Source of the DNA: Mycolicibacterium peregrinum
GTDB lineage: Bacteria > Actinomycetota > Actinomycetes > Mycobacteriales > Mycobacteriaceae
Reading direction: 5' to 3'
Assembly (NCBI RefSeq): GCF_001665625.1
Contig: NZ_LZSY01000106.1
Coordinates: 17,461-81,460 of the forward strand
Length of the DNA stretch: 64,000 nucleotides
The notes below the pieces were generated by a model that saw only the letters and a program-made list of their open reading frames with translations, was not told where the DNA came from and searched no databases. This document shows, one piece after another, positions 32,730 to 40,905 of this stretch (position 1 is its first letter; every line of letters begins with the position of its first letter). The translations under genes were made by a program, and so were the position numbers.

Positions 32730-32737
32730 GCCGAGAA

Positions 32738-32753
32738 GCTACTATCGCGCTAC
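32738..32753. promoter_or_regulatory. GCTAC-N6-GCTAC element before blaI
   Basis: GCTAC at 32738 and again at 32749, followed by ATAG. This is the same spacing and sequence as inside the palindrome at 31103-31127. It lies 56 bases before the BlaI-type repressor gene, which supports autoregulation. Confidence 0.6.
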
Positions 32754-32808
32754 ATAGGTTTGATGCGCGAGACCACCAACTGGTGACGGCGCACCCACGC
32801 AGGCGGTA

Positions 32809-33189
32809 ATGAATATGGGAATCAAAGGGTTTGGCGATCTCGAAGCTGTGGTGATGGAAGTGCTCTGGTCACGTGCGGAGCCGTCGACGGTACGCAGCGT
32901 GCACGACGAGCTCGTCACCAAGCGACAGATCGCCTACACCACGGTCATGTCGACCATGGACAACCTGTTCCGAAAAGGCTGGTTGGAGCGGGAGAAGGTC
33001 GGTCTGGCGTATAGCTACCGGCCGGTCATGACCCGTGAGGAGCACTCCGCGCAACTGATGCGCACGGTGTTCGAATCCGGCGGCGACAGTGAGTTGATCC
33101 TCAACTTCTTCCTCGAGCAGATCGTCGATGACGATTCGAAGAAACTCCGGCAGGCGCTCAAGCGGTTCACCGAGGAGCAGTCACGATGA
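32809..33189 (+). CDS. blaI: BlaI/MecI-family repressor
   Basis: A 126-residue winged-helix repressor. The BlaI N-terminal domain (GDLEAVVMEVLWSRAEPSTV; AYTTVMSTMDNLFRKGWLER) is followed by a dimerisation helix region. In beta-lactam responses BlaI is removed by the M56 protease BlaR1. The ATG at 32809 has a GGCGG site. It overlaps the downstream M56 gene by four bases. No beta-lactamase gene is nearby; the linked genes are an L,D-transpeptidase and thiol-redox proteins. Confidence 0.93.
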   Translation: MNMGIKGFGDLEAVVMEVLWSRAEPSTVRSVHDELVTKRQIAYTTVMSTMDNLFRKGWLEREKVGLAYSYRPVMTREEHSAQLMRTVFESGGDSELILNFFLEQIVDDDSKKLRQALKRFTEEQSR

Positions 33190-34124
33190 ACGCGGTCACG
33201 TTTCTTCTCGGCTACGCAATGGCGCTGAGCTGGCTGGCGCCGGTGTTGTTCACCGGCCCGATCTCGGTCAACGTGCATCCCAGACTGTCGGTGGCAGGCT
33301 GGCTGGTGGTCGTCGCAACGGCGTCATTCGCCTGGGTGGCGGCGTTGGTGATCCTGATCGCAGGCGCCGCCCACAGCCTGATCACCCACACCGCACCGAC
33401 GTTCTGCGTCGAGGCACTGGGGATCGCCGGGGCGGTGACGTTGCCGCCCACCGTGGCGACGGTGTTGGTGGTCGCCCTGCTTGCGGTCACTGCCGCAGTG
33501 GCGACCAACACCACGCGTCGTGTGATCGTCACGTTGTACCGAACGCGGCGCGCCAATCGTGAACACGCAGAAGCGGTTCGGATCATCGGCCGGCCCACCG
33601 GCCACGATGGCGTCATCGCCATCACGGCTGACCAGCCCGCGGCGTACTGCGTGTCCGGCGGCCGGCACCGCGCGATCGTCGTCACGACGGCGGCGTTGGA
33701 GTTGTTGAGGCCGCCCGCGCTCGCGGCGGTCCTGGCCCATGAGCGGGCGCACCTGCGAGGCCGCCATCATCACGTCATTGCGACGCTCAACACCCTCGCC
33801 GCAGCGCTGCCGCGCCTGCCCCTGATGCGGGAGGCGGCCCGGTCGGTGCCGGCGTTACTGGAGATGTGCGCGGACGACGCGGCCACCCGCAGACACGGCC
33901 GTGAGCCGCTGTTGGCGAGCCTCGTCGCGTTGAGTACCCGGCATCGGCTGCCCGACGGCGTGCTGGCGGCGGCGGGGACGGCGGTGGCCGACCGGGTTAC
34001 CCGACTCCTGCAACCTCAGCGAGCGATCTGGTGGCGTCCACAGTCCTTGGCGATGGTGCTCATCGTCATCGCGACGGCCTCTGCACCGGCCTTCGCGCTG
34101 ACGTTGTGCACCCTGCAGCCGTAA
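33186..34124 (+). CDS. M56 (BlaR1-like) membrane metalloprotease
   Basis: A 312-residue membrane protease with hydrophobic segments near residues 5-22, 37-62 and 80-107, the zinc motif HERAH at 185-189, a downstream EMCADDAA segment, and a final TM helix. It lacks the C-terminal penicillin-binding sensor domain of true BlaR1, so the signal it senses is unknown. It is coupled to the BlaI gene and is expected to inactivate that repressor. Confidence 0.92.
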   Translation: MNAVTFLLGYAMALSWLAPVLFTGPISVNVHPRLSVAGWLVVVATASFAWVAALVILIAGAAHSLITHTAPTFCVEALGIAGAVTLPPTVATVLVVALLAVTAAVATNTTRRVIVTLYRTRRANREHAEAVRIIGRPTGHDGVIAITADQPAAYCVSGGRHRAIVVTTAALELLRPPALAAVLAHERAHLRGRHHHVIATLNTLAAALPRLPLMREAARSVPALLEMCADDAATRRHGREPLLASLVALSTRHRLPDGVLAAAGTAVADRVTRLLQPQRAIWWRPQSLAMVLIVIATASAPAFALTLCTLQP

Positions 34125-34131
34125 CTGCCCG

Positions 34132-34551
34132 TCAGATGTCGCCGCTACTACTCGGCCCCGTGCGGGGGCCGTAGCGCTCGGCGTAGGCCTGGTGGATGTG
34201 CGCGTTCTTCTTGCGCGAGAGCTCGTCGATGAGGGCCGGGTTCAGACCGTGCTTGACGAGCATGTGACGCCGCCACACCTTGTTGAGGGCGTGGGAGAAG
34301 TAGACGAACGGGATGAAGATCGGCACTGTCATGCTGGCGTGCAGGTAGAGCGACATCGGGATGAACCAGATCGGCGCCAGAACCAGGATTGCCGGGATCG
34401 CGACACGGACCATCATCCGGATGGTGGCGCCGGGGCCTGCGAGGTCGTTGGCCACCCACTCGCGCATGGAGTCGGGTAGCCGCTTGCCGTAGCAGTACCC
34501 GATGTACTGCAGCGGGCCCGGTTTTGTGCGGGAGGCTTGGCCGGTGGGCAT
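34132..34551 (-). CDS. DUF5313 family membrane protein
   Basis: A 139-residue actinobacterial protein. A conserved N-terminus (KPGPLQYIGYCYGKRLPDSM; REWVANDLAGPGA) precedes two TM helices (about residues 52-70 and 75-95), then a cytoplasmic helical tail ending AYAERYGPR. The family is restricted to mycobacteria and relatives, and its function is unknown. ATG at 34551 begins at the conserved family start. It is divergent from an ArsR gene. Confidence 0.85.
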   Translation of the reverse strand: MPTGQASRTKPGPLQYIGYCYGKRLPDSMREWVANDLAGPGATIRMMVRVAIPAILVLAPIWFIPMSLYLHASMTVPIFIPFVYFSHALNKVWRRHMLVKHGLNPALIDELSRKKNAHIHQAYAERYGPRTGPSSSGDI

Positions 34552-34575
34552 TGCAGCAGGGTAACGCTCGGTATC

Positions 34576-34606
34576 ATGGATTGCGAATTTCATCAATCCA
34601 TCAATC
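34576..34606. promoter_or_regulatory. Probable ArsR operator repeats
   Basis: ATGGATTG (34576-34583) is the reverse complement of CAATCCAT (34594-34601). CATCAATC is also repeated in tandem at 34591-34606. The site lies just before the ArsR gene and beside the divergent DUF5313 gene. Confidence 0.55.
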
Positions 34607-34618
34607 ATTGGGGCAGCG

Positions 34619-34996
34619 GTGACCGACAGCGTCCTAGATGGTCCCGAGCGGCCGTTGTACGAGATCAAGGCCAACCTGTTCAAGGCGCTGGCGCATCCGG
34701 CGCGGATCCGGGTGCTGGAGATCCTTTCGATGCGCGACGGCCCGACTCCGGTCAGCGAGATTCTGGCGGCCAGCGATATCGAACCGACCCTGCTGTCGCA
34801 GCACCTCGCGGTTCTCAAGCGCCATCACGTGGTCAGCGGGCACCGGGTCGGCAACGCGGTGTACTACACGCTTGCGCACCCGAAGATCGCTGAACTGCTG
34901 CTCATCGCCCGAACGTTCCTCGCCGATACCCTTGCCGCCCAGCGCGATCAGATCGACGCCATCGGCTCGCTGCCGCCGATCGGCACCGCGCGATAG
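34619..34996 (+). CDS. ArsR-family transcriptional regulator
   Basis: A 125-residue winged-helix regulator: KALAHPARIRVLEILSMRDG, SDIEPTLLSQHLAVLKRHHV and YYTLAHPKI are the standard ArsR segments. No metal-binding cysteines are present, so it is unlikely to sense metals through thiols. GTG start at 34619. Repeats directly upstream may be its own operator. Its 3' end abuts the convergent DsbA-like gene with no gap. Confidence 0.93.
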   Translation: MTDSVLDGPERPLYEIKANLFKALAHPARIRVLEILSMRDGPTPVSEILAASDIEPTLLSQHLAVLKRHHVVSGHRVGNAVYYTLAHPKIAELLLIARTFLADTLAAQRDQIDAIGSLPPIGTAR

Positions 34997-35689
34997 TCAG
35001 CGCGGAAGCTGGTCGAGCCAATCGGAATTCCCGTCGACAGCGTTGCCGTCGATGGCCACCAGCGGCACCCCGGGATCAGGGAAAGCTCGCAGCAGCGGAA
35101 GGTTGTTTGCGCCGATGGTGTGGCCGTCGTAGGGGATCGGAAGCCCCAGCTTGATCATGTCCTGGGCTGATGGTGGTGCGCCGGCGCGGTCGGCCAGCCC
35201 GGCGAGCTGATCGTTGCTCAGATCCGTCTCGCCTTCTTCTTTCGGCTGTTGATCGGCGGCGAAGATCTGCTCGATGAACTGCCAGGTGATGTCGCTCGAT
35301 TGCGAGTGGTCGGCGACGATGTGGGCGGCATAGATGGCGCGGCTGTCGTAATTGCCGCTCGCCGAATACTTTTCGAGGAAGTTGACGAGACGCAGATTGA
35401 TGTGGAGCTTGCCATCCGCGATGCGCCGGCCGATCTCGGCGCCCTGGTCGCGCACCATCTTCCCGCTGTAGGGGCACAGCGGGTCCAGATAGAGGTCGAT
35501 CTGACCCGGCGCCGCGGGGTCGCCGATGGAGAGAACATCTCCGGCCGACGATGCCGGCGCCGCCTGCGCGCGGCCGGCTCCGGGGCCCCACATGAACGCC
35601 ATCGTGAGTAGGCCGGCCAGCAGCAGGAGGTGAATCGTTCGGTATGCCGACCGATTCGCGGTGCCTGGTCCATGCGGGTTCGCGGTCAT
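34997..35689 (-). CDS. Exported DsbA-like protein with degenerate active site (CPYS)
   Basis: A 230-residue exported thioredoxin-fold protein. A signal or anchor segment (HLLLLAGLLTMAFMWG) is at about residues 20-35. The active-site position reads LCPYSG: Cys72 is kept but the second cysteine is Ser75, so a normal dithiol cycle is impossible. The DsbA-type helical insert and a PDPGVPLVAIDG cis-proline region are present. It may act as a one-cysteine reductase, chaperone or binding protein. Start ATG at 35689. Confidence 0.87.
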   Translation of the reverse strand: MTANPHGPGTANRSAYRTIHLLLLAGLLTMAFMWGPGAGRAQAAPASSAGDVLSIGDPAAPGQIDLYLDPLCPYSGKMVRDQGAEIGRRIADGKLHINLRLVNFLEKYSASGNYDSRAIYAAHIVADHSQSSDITWQFIEQIFAADQQPKEEGETDLSNDQLAGLADRAGAPPSAQDMIKLGLPIPYDGHTIGANNLPLLRAFPDPGVPLVAIDGNAVDGNSDWLDQLPR

Positions 35690-35828
35690 GACTTCCATCC
35701 TCGCTGACCGCGACGCACGCGACTCGGGTGAGGGGTGGGAAGGCCCTCAACCTGGACGTTTACTGTATTTCTCTAGTTATTTAGAGGAAAAGTGGCAGAA
35801 CGAGACAGTTTGTTGTTACTGTCCGGTA

Positions 35829-37121
35829 ATGCGCAATGCCGGGGGGATTGTGGTCGTCCTCATGCTGATCATCGGGTCGCTCGTCGCATCTACGACGTTG
35901 GCATTCGCCGACACGGGGGATGAGCCGCAGTACGCCGATTTCTATCTCCCGCCGGACCCGCTGCCGGCCGGTGTGCCCGGCGACGTGATCCGCACCGAAC
36001 CCAGCCGGCTGGTGCTCGAGCCATCCGGTCAGCTGGGCGCCATCATGGCGACCGGAACGCGGATCATGTACCGCAGCATCGACTCTCGGAACAATCCGAT
36101 CGCCGTCACCGGCACCTACTTCGAGCCGTACAACGACTGGCCCGGAAAGGGGCCGCGCCCCCTGCTCGTCTATGCGCCCGGTACTCAGGGGCAGGGCAAT
36201 CAGTGCGCACCGTCGCGCCAGTTCAACCAGGGCATCCACTACTCGGGTGGCTGGGACATCATGGTCAACTACGAGGAGGCGTTCGTCGCGACCTTGGTGG
36301 CCCGCGGCTTTGCCATCCTCATGACCGATTATCAGGGTCTCGGCACCGACTCGATGCACACCTACGTGAACCGCCTGGCTGAGGGGCACGCCGTCCTCGA
36401 CGCCGCCCGCGCCGCCATGAAATTGCCCGAGACATCGCTGGATCCGCATGGCCCCGTGGCCTTCTGGGGATATTCGCAGGGTGGTGGTGCAACTGCGTCC
36501 GCGGCGGAGCTGGCTTCGGCCTACGCGCCCGAACTGAACATCGTCGGCACCTATGCCGGTGCGCCGCCGGCCGACCTCAAGGAACTGCTGCCCTACGCCG
36601 ACGGTAGTGCACTCGTGGGCGTCGTCGGCTACGCACTCAACGGCGTCATCGCCGCCTACCCGGAAGCCGCCGACGCGATCCGGTCGAAGCTCACCCAGCG
36701 CGGCAAGGACATGCTCGAGTCGGTGTCACGCCAGTGCGTGGGACAGACGATCGTCGACTTCGCCTTCCGGCATCTGCAGCCCTACTTCAACGAGGACATC
36801 AACAAACTCGTCAACGAAGAACCGTTCAGCAGCCTGTTCGATCTGCAGAAGCTCGGCCGGTTCAAGCCGAACGCGCCGGTGCTGATCAACAGCAACCGCT
36901 ACGACCCGCTGGTGCCGTGGACCGCGGCCAACCAGCTGGGCCGGGACTGGTGCGCGCAGGGTGCCGACGTCGAATTCCGCACCAACGAGGAACCGCCGTT
37001 CCTCAACAAGCTGGTGATCAACCACGCGCTCCCGATGCTCGTGGACGGAGAGCCGGCCATGCAGTGGATCGCCGCCCGCTTCAACGGAGAACCCACCACA
37101 CCCAACTGCGGCCAGTTCTGA
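35829..37121 (+). CDS. Secreted LIP-family lipase/esterase
   Basis: A 430-residue secreted serine hydrolase of the PF03583 (secretory lipase) family. It has a signal peptide (about residues 1-27), LLVYAPGTQGQGNQCAPS (oxyanion region), the nucleophile elbow AFWGYSQGG, an Asp in NRYDPLVPW, and a His in VINHALPML. It would hydrolyse extracellular acylglycerols or other esters. ATG at 35829 has little ribosome site. The 60 bases before it are AT-rich with the inverted repeat CTCTA-N6-TAGAG, probably a promoter region. Confidence 0.92.
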   Translation: MRNAGGIVVVLMLIIGSLVASTTLAFADTGDEPQYADFYLPPDPLPAGVPGDVIRTEPSRLVLEPSGQLGAIMATGTRIMYRSIDSRNNPIAVTGTYFEPYNDWPGKGPRPLLVYAPGTQGQGNQCAPSRQFNQGIHYSGGWDIMVNYEEAFVATLVARGFAILMTDYQGLGTDSMHTYVNRLAEGHAVLDAARAAMKLPETSLDPHGPVAFWGYSQGGGATASAAELASAYAPELNIVGTYAGAPPADLKELLPYADGSALVGVVGYALNGVIAAYPEAADAIRSKLTQRGKDMLESVSRQCVGQTIVDFAFRHLQPYFNEDINKLVNEEPFSSLFDLQKLGRFKPNAPVLINSNRYDPLVPWTAANQLGRDWCAQGADVEFRTNEEPPFLNKLVINHALPMLVDGEPAMQWIAARFNGEPTTPNCGQF

Positions 37122-37164
37122 CGGTCGGGGCGATATCCCGGACCTCGAATGCCCGCTCGATAGA

Positions 37165-37803
37165 CTGCGGGGCATCGCTGAACGCAGGAAGTACAACGCC
37201 GCCCAGCGTCGCCGCGAACTGGCTGACGCTGCCATCGAACTGCTCGGCAAGGACGGTTCGCGCGGCGTGAGTCACCCCAAGGTCGACAAGAAGGCAGAGG
37301 TTCCCGACGGCACGACGTCGTTCTATTTCCGGACCCGAGATGCGCTGATGCACGCGATCGCCGCGCGCCTCAACGAACTCGACCTCGCCGACCTCTCCCT
37401 GCTCACCGAGTTGACCGATGCCGATCCGACAGAGTTCGCCGGCACGCTCGGGTTCGCCACGCTGGTCATGTATTCGTCGACCGAACCGTGGCTCACCCGG
37501 GCCAAGGCCCGCTACGAGTTGGCCCTGCAGGCCGGCCGTGACGACGAACTGGCTGCAACACTCAGCGCGTCCGTCGAGGGGTTCTACGGGGTTGCGCGCG
37601 CAGTCGTGACGGAATGGCATGCCACGGACGAGAATCCGATGGCGCCCGACGTCATCGACGAGCAGGCCAAAACCCTGTTCTCGTTCATCAACGGGGTGAT
37701 GATGACCTTTGTCATCGGACAACCGCTGGTGGACAACGCCGATCAGCTCGACCGGCTGATCCGAGGAGTCCTGGCAGGCTGGCCGGTCGAGGGAACTGCC
37801 TGA
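37165..37803 (+). CDS. TetR family regulator, start codon unresolved
   Basis: A TetR protein of up to 212 residues. The DNA-binding region reads NAAQRRRELADAAIELLGKD, GSRGVSHPKVDKKAEVPDG and TTSFYFRTRDALMHAIAARL. No in-frame ATG, GTG or TTG exists before the GTG at 37267, which would cut the HTH in half. The sequence is open and TetR-like back to about 37165, where CTG is the only near-cognate candidate. Either CTG is used or a sequence change removed the start. Its 3' end overlaps the convergent TetR gene by 61 bases. Confidence 0.75.
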   Translation: MRGIAERRKYNAAQRRRELADAAIELLGKDGSRGVSHPKVDKKAEVPDGTTSFYFRTRDALMHAIAARLNELDLADLSLLTELTDADPTEFAGTLGFATLVMYSSTEPWLTRAKARYELALQAGRDDELAATLSASVEGFYGVARAVVTEWHATDENPMAPDVIDEQAKTLFSFINGVMMTFVIGQPLVDNADQLDRLIRGVLAGWPVEGTA

Positions 37804-38408
37804 ACGGCGTTGTCGAACAACGGCGACGACAACAGCATGGCGCTCACGTGGTCGACGAACACGTCATGGTCGGAACCGAGGTTGCCTTCCGTCCATTCGA
37901 TGAACAGCGAGATGATGGCGCCGAAAACGGTGGCGTACTGCATCTTGACCCGCGCCGCCGCCGCGGCGGTGCCCGCTCGGTCGGTCGGTGCCGTCAGTCC
38001 GGTCATCGCACCGACGGCGTCGCGTACGAAATGACGAAGCCTGAGGTCAGCGATCGGCTCCACCAACAGGATTCGGCAAATCCGGGGATCTTCTTCGACC
38101 AGTTGCGCTGCTGCTCCCACTCCCGCACGGGTGCGTGTGGGTAGATCGGCGTCCGGGTCGGCGGCGGCGTAGATGACCTGACGTGCGTGCTCGAACGTGC
38201 TGCGGTAGACCTCGCCGAGCAGGTCGTCGGTGTCGGTGAAGCTCTCGTAGAAGAACTTCTGGCTGAGCTCTGCCTCGCGGCAGACGGCGCGCATGGTCAT
38301 GGCGGCGACTCCCTGGGTGCCGACCAGGTCGGCGCCTGCCTGGATCAGTCGGGCGCGGCGGTCCGCCGACCGTGCTTCGGCGGCCTGGCCGCGGTACGGC
38401 CTTGACAT
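37743..38408 (-). CDS. TetR family regulator, divergent from DUF1214/sulfotransferase operon
   Basis: A 221-residue TetR repressor with HTH MTMRAVCREAELSQKFFYES at about residues 36-55 and a helical ligand domain. ATG at 38408. It is divergent from the DUF1214-sulfotransferase operon, with an imperfect GGAAGC/GCTTCC palindrome in the gap. Its 3' end overlaps the convergent TetR gene. Confidence 0.92.
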   Translation of the reverse strand: MSRPYRGQAAEARSADRRARLIQAGADLVGTQGVAAMTMRAVCREAELSQKFFYESFTDTDDLLGEVYRSTFEHARQVIYAAADPDADLPTRTRAGVGAAAQLVEEDPRICRILLVEPIADLRLRHFVRDAVGAMTGLTAPTDRAGTAAAAARVKMQYATVFGAIISLFIEWTEGNLGSDHDVFVDHVSAMLLSSPLFDNAVQAVPSTGQPARTPRISRSS

Positions 38409-38432
38409 TCCGTGAGCATAGCGAGCACGATC

Positions 38433-38461
38433 CAATTCTGGAAGCATCCGCTTCCGGATTG
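38433..38461. promoter_or_regulatory. Probable TetR operator
   Basis: GGAAGC (38440-38445), four bases, GCTTCC (38450-38455). The symmetry extends outward to CAAT (38433) and ATTG (38458-38461), with one base inserted in the left arm. It lies in the divergent promoter. Confidence 0.55.
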
Positions 38462-38476
38462 TGAGGGGGATGCCCA

Positions 38477-39586
38477 GTGACCGCGCCCAGTGAAGGTGAC
38501 GCAGACCGGGCTCGCCCCGAGGTCGCGGCGTGGACGGCGTTCGTCGACGGATTGCGCACGGCCGGTGCGCAACTCGCGGCAGACACCGCCGCCCTGCCGG
38601 AATCCGAACGCGCCGACGGGTTCCGTGCACTGTTGCGCGCAGTGTCAAATCAGCTGGGCCGCTTGGAAGTTGATCGCGACAAGCCTGAGTTCGTCGCGTT
38701 CAACGGCTGGCGTCAGAAATTCCTGATGGACAATCCCGACTTCCAGTACTGGGTCGCCGATGTCCGCCCCGGCGGCCGCTACCTGATCCGTGGCAATCGC
38801 GGCAACGCCGCGTACGTGTCGATCACCGCCTATTCCGGTTCGGGCGGGGCGGCTGCCCAGGCGAGCTCCCGGATCGACAGTGATGCAATCACGTTCGACG
38901 CCGACGGCGATTACCAGGTGACGGTCGGCGGTGACCGTCAGGAGAACGACTGGCTGGACCTGCCCGATCGCGCGATCGTCATCTGGGTACGTCACTTCCA
39001 CGATGACGCACAGACCGATCGCATCGGGTGGTGTGCCATCGAGCCGGTCGAGCCGCCCCCGGTACCGGCGGCGATCGACCCGCTGAGGTTCGGCAAGCAG
39101 CTGTCGAAAGCCTCGGCGGCCATCGCCGTGCTGCCGCGCATCTGGGATGGCGCGGTGGCCGCCGATCACGAGTCGCCGAACCAGTTGCACCACTGGACCG
39201 AGATGGCCGGGGGAGCAGTGTTCACCGAACCGGCCATCCACTATCTGCGCGGCGGTTGGCAGCTCGGTCCCGACGAAGCGCTGCTCGTCGAAGGCGATCT
39301 GGTGCCGTGCCGGTACTGGAACATCTTGGCGTACAGCAGATTTCTCAATTCGCTCGATTACCGGCACCGGCGGGTCTCCTACACTGGTGCCACCGCGAAC
39401 CTCGATGGCGGACGCTACCGGTTCGTGGTCTCGGCCACCGATCCCGGACCGGCCGCCGGGGACTGGATCGACAGTGAGGGCCGCGCGTTCGGCATCGTCG
39501 TGATGCGGTTCCTGCAACCCGAACAGCAGCCCACCCTGCCCACGACGCGCGTCGTGTCCCTGACCGATCTGGCGGAGCGCCCATGA
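38477..39586 (+). CDS. DUF1214 domain protein
   Basis: A 369-residue protein of the DUF1254/DUF1214 group: KFLMDNPDFQYWVADVRPGG and GRYLIRGNRGNAAYVSITAY early, then a C-terminal AYSRFLNSLDYRHRRVSYTG segment. The family is predicted to be a secreted or membrane-linked beta-sandwich of unknown chemistry, often linked to lipid or steroid genes in mycobacteria. GTG start at 38477. Its stop overlaps the sulfotransferase start by four bases. Confidence 0.85.
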   Translation: MTAPSEGDADRARPEVAAWTAFVDGLRTAGAQLAADTAALPESERADGFRALLRAVSNQLGRLEVDRDKPEFVAFNGWRQKFLMDNPDFQYWVADVRPGGRYLIRGNRGNAAYVSITAYSGSGGAAAQASSRIDSDAITFDADGDYQVTVGGDRQENDWLDLPDRAIVIWVRHFHDDAQTDRIGWCAIEPVEPPPVPAAIDPLRFGKQLSKASAAIAVLPRIWDGAVAADHESPNQLHHWTEMAGGAVFTEPAIHYLRGGWQLGPDEALLVEGDLVPCRYWNILAYSRFLNSLDYRHRRVSYTGATANLDGGRYRFVVSATDPGPAAGDWIDSEGRAFGIVVMRFLQPEQQPTLPTTRVVSLTDLAERP

Positions 39587-40845
39587 CCGGCTGGTCCGCG
39601 CCTGCCCGCACACCGGAGGCGTTGACGGCCTACGCGGCGGCCGAGCAGGATCGGGCCGCGCGCCCGGACCGCTACCAGCTCGGTGCCGACGCCATCGACA
39701 TCGTCATCGACCGCGGCACCCGCGGTGCCGGCGTCGGCGTTCTGGGCGACCCCGGCGAGTGGCGTCCGGGTGTGGAGCAGTACCTGGCCTCGGCCGAGGA
39801 GGACGGCCGGCTCAACGCCCTCGGAGCGTTGACCGCCCAGCGAACCGCGTCCGGGCGGCTCGCGGCCAGGATCGCGATGGCGCGGTATCTGAAGGAACAT
39901 CCCACCACCGAGCACCGTCCGCTGCTACCCCCGGTGATCATCACCGGCGGCTGGCGCACGGGCACCACCTTCTTGTACCGGTTACTCGACCGCGACCCCC
40001 GATTACGTGCGCCGCTGCCAGCCGAGCTGGGCGCGCCGTGGCGGCTACCCGGCGACCTCGACGGCGACGAACGCGTCCGCCGCCTCGAGGCGGCCGCAGC
40101 CGGTCAGTACCTGCTGCACGTTCTCAACCCCACGATGGCCGCGGTGCACGACTCCGGACCGAACCTGCCCGAGGAGTGCGTGCTCGGCATGGGCACCACC
40201 CTGCGCAACTGGGGCTTCACCGCCACCACGCGCCTCGACGGCTACGCGTCCTGGCTCGCCGGCCAGGACTTCGCCGCCGAGTACGCGCAGCACCGGCGGA
40301 TGCTGCAGATCCTCGACGCCGGGGACGGCCGCCGTTGGGTCCTGAAAGCGCCGGCCCACACCGCCGAGCTCAGCCACGTCATCGCGACGTATCCGGGCGC
40401 CTGCATCGTGCAGTTGCACCGCGACATCGTGGAGACGGTGGCGTCGGGCGCCAGCCTGTTCGCGACGTACCGGTCCACTTACAGCGACGACGTCGACGGG
40501 GTCGACGTCGGCCGGTTTCAAACGGCGCAGACCGAGCTGTGGCTGCGCCGCGCCCTCGATGCCCGGGCCGCGGCGTCCACTGTCACCTGGCTCGACGTCC
40601 AGTACCGCGACCTGGTGGCCGACCCGGAGGCGACGGTGCGTCGCATCTACGCCGCGGCGCAAATGGAGCCGCCGGACATCCGTGGAATGCTCGCCGATCA
40701 TCACCGCGCCCAGCCCCACGGCGGGAAAGGCGCGCACCGATACCGGCCCGAGGAATTCGGTATCAACCCCGCCGAGTTGCGCGAGCGGATGCACTTCTAC
40801 ACCCAGACGCTGGACCCGTCCGGCGCGCATCGGATCGAGGCGTGA
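39583..40845 (+). CDS. Sulfotransferase family protein
   Basis: A 420-residue protein of the large mycobacterial sulfotransferase family. The PAPS-binding P-loop-like segment IITGGWRTGTTFLYRLL is at about residues 119-135. A later ACIVQLHRDIVETVASGASL matches the 3'-phosphate-binding Arg/Ser region. It would transfer sulfate from PAPS to a hydroxyl or amine of a lipid or small molecule. It is coupled by ATGA overlap to the DUF1214 gene and is presumably controlled by the divergent TetR. Confidence 0.9.
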   Translation: MTGWSAPARTPEALTAYAAAEQDRAARPDRYQLGADAIDIVIDRGTRGAGVGVLGDPGEWRPGVEQYLASAEEDGRLNALGALTAQRTASGRLAARIAMARYLKEHPTTEHRPLLPPVIITGGWRTGTTFLYRLLDRDPRLRAPLPAELGAPWRLPGDLDGDERVRRLEAAAAGQYLLHVLNPTMAAVHDSGPNLPEECVLGMGTTLRNWGFTATTRLDGYASWLAGQDFAAEYAQHRRMLQILDAGDGRRWVLKAPAHTAELSHVIATYPGACIVQLHRDIVETVASGASLFATYRSTYSDDVDGVDVGRFQTAQTELWLRRALDARAAASTVTWLDVQYRDLVADPEATVRRIYAAAQMEPPDIRGMLADHHRAQPHGGKGAHRYRPEEFGINPAELRERMHFYTQTLDPSGAHRIEA

Positions 40846-40905
40846 CGCGCCGGCCCGTCGGGGAGCGACTGGCGCTAATCGCGTCGCCCCATTACTTTCC
40901 CTGAG

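Noticed and set aside
30132..34124. Beta-lactam resistance operon
   Set aside because: BlaI and M56 are present but there is no beta-lactamase, and the M56 protein lacks the penicillin-binding domain; the serine hydrolase at 58827 is distant and lipoprotein-type.
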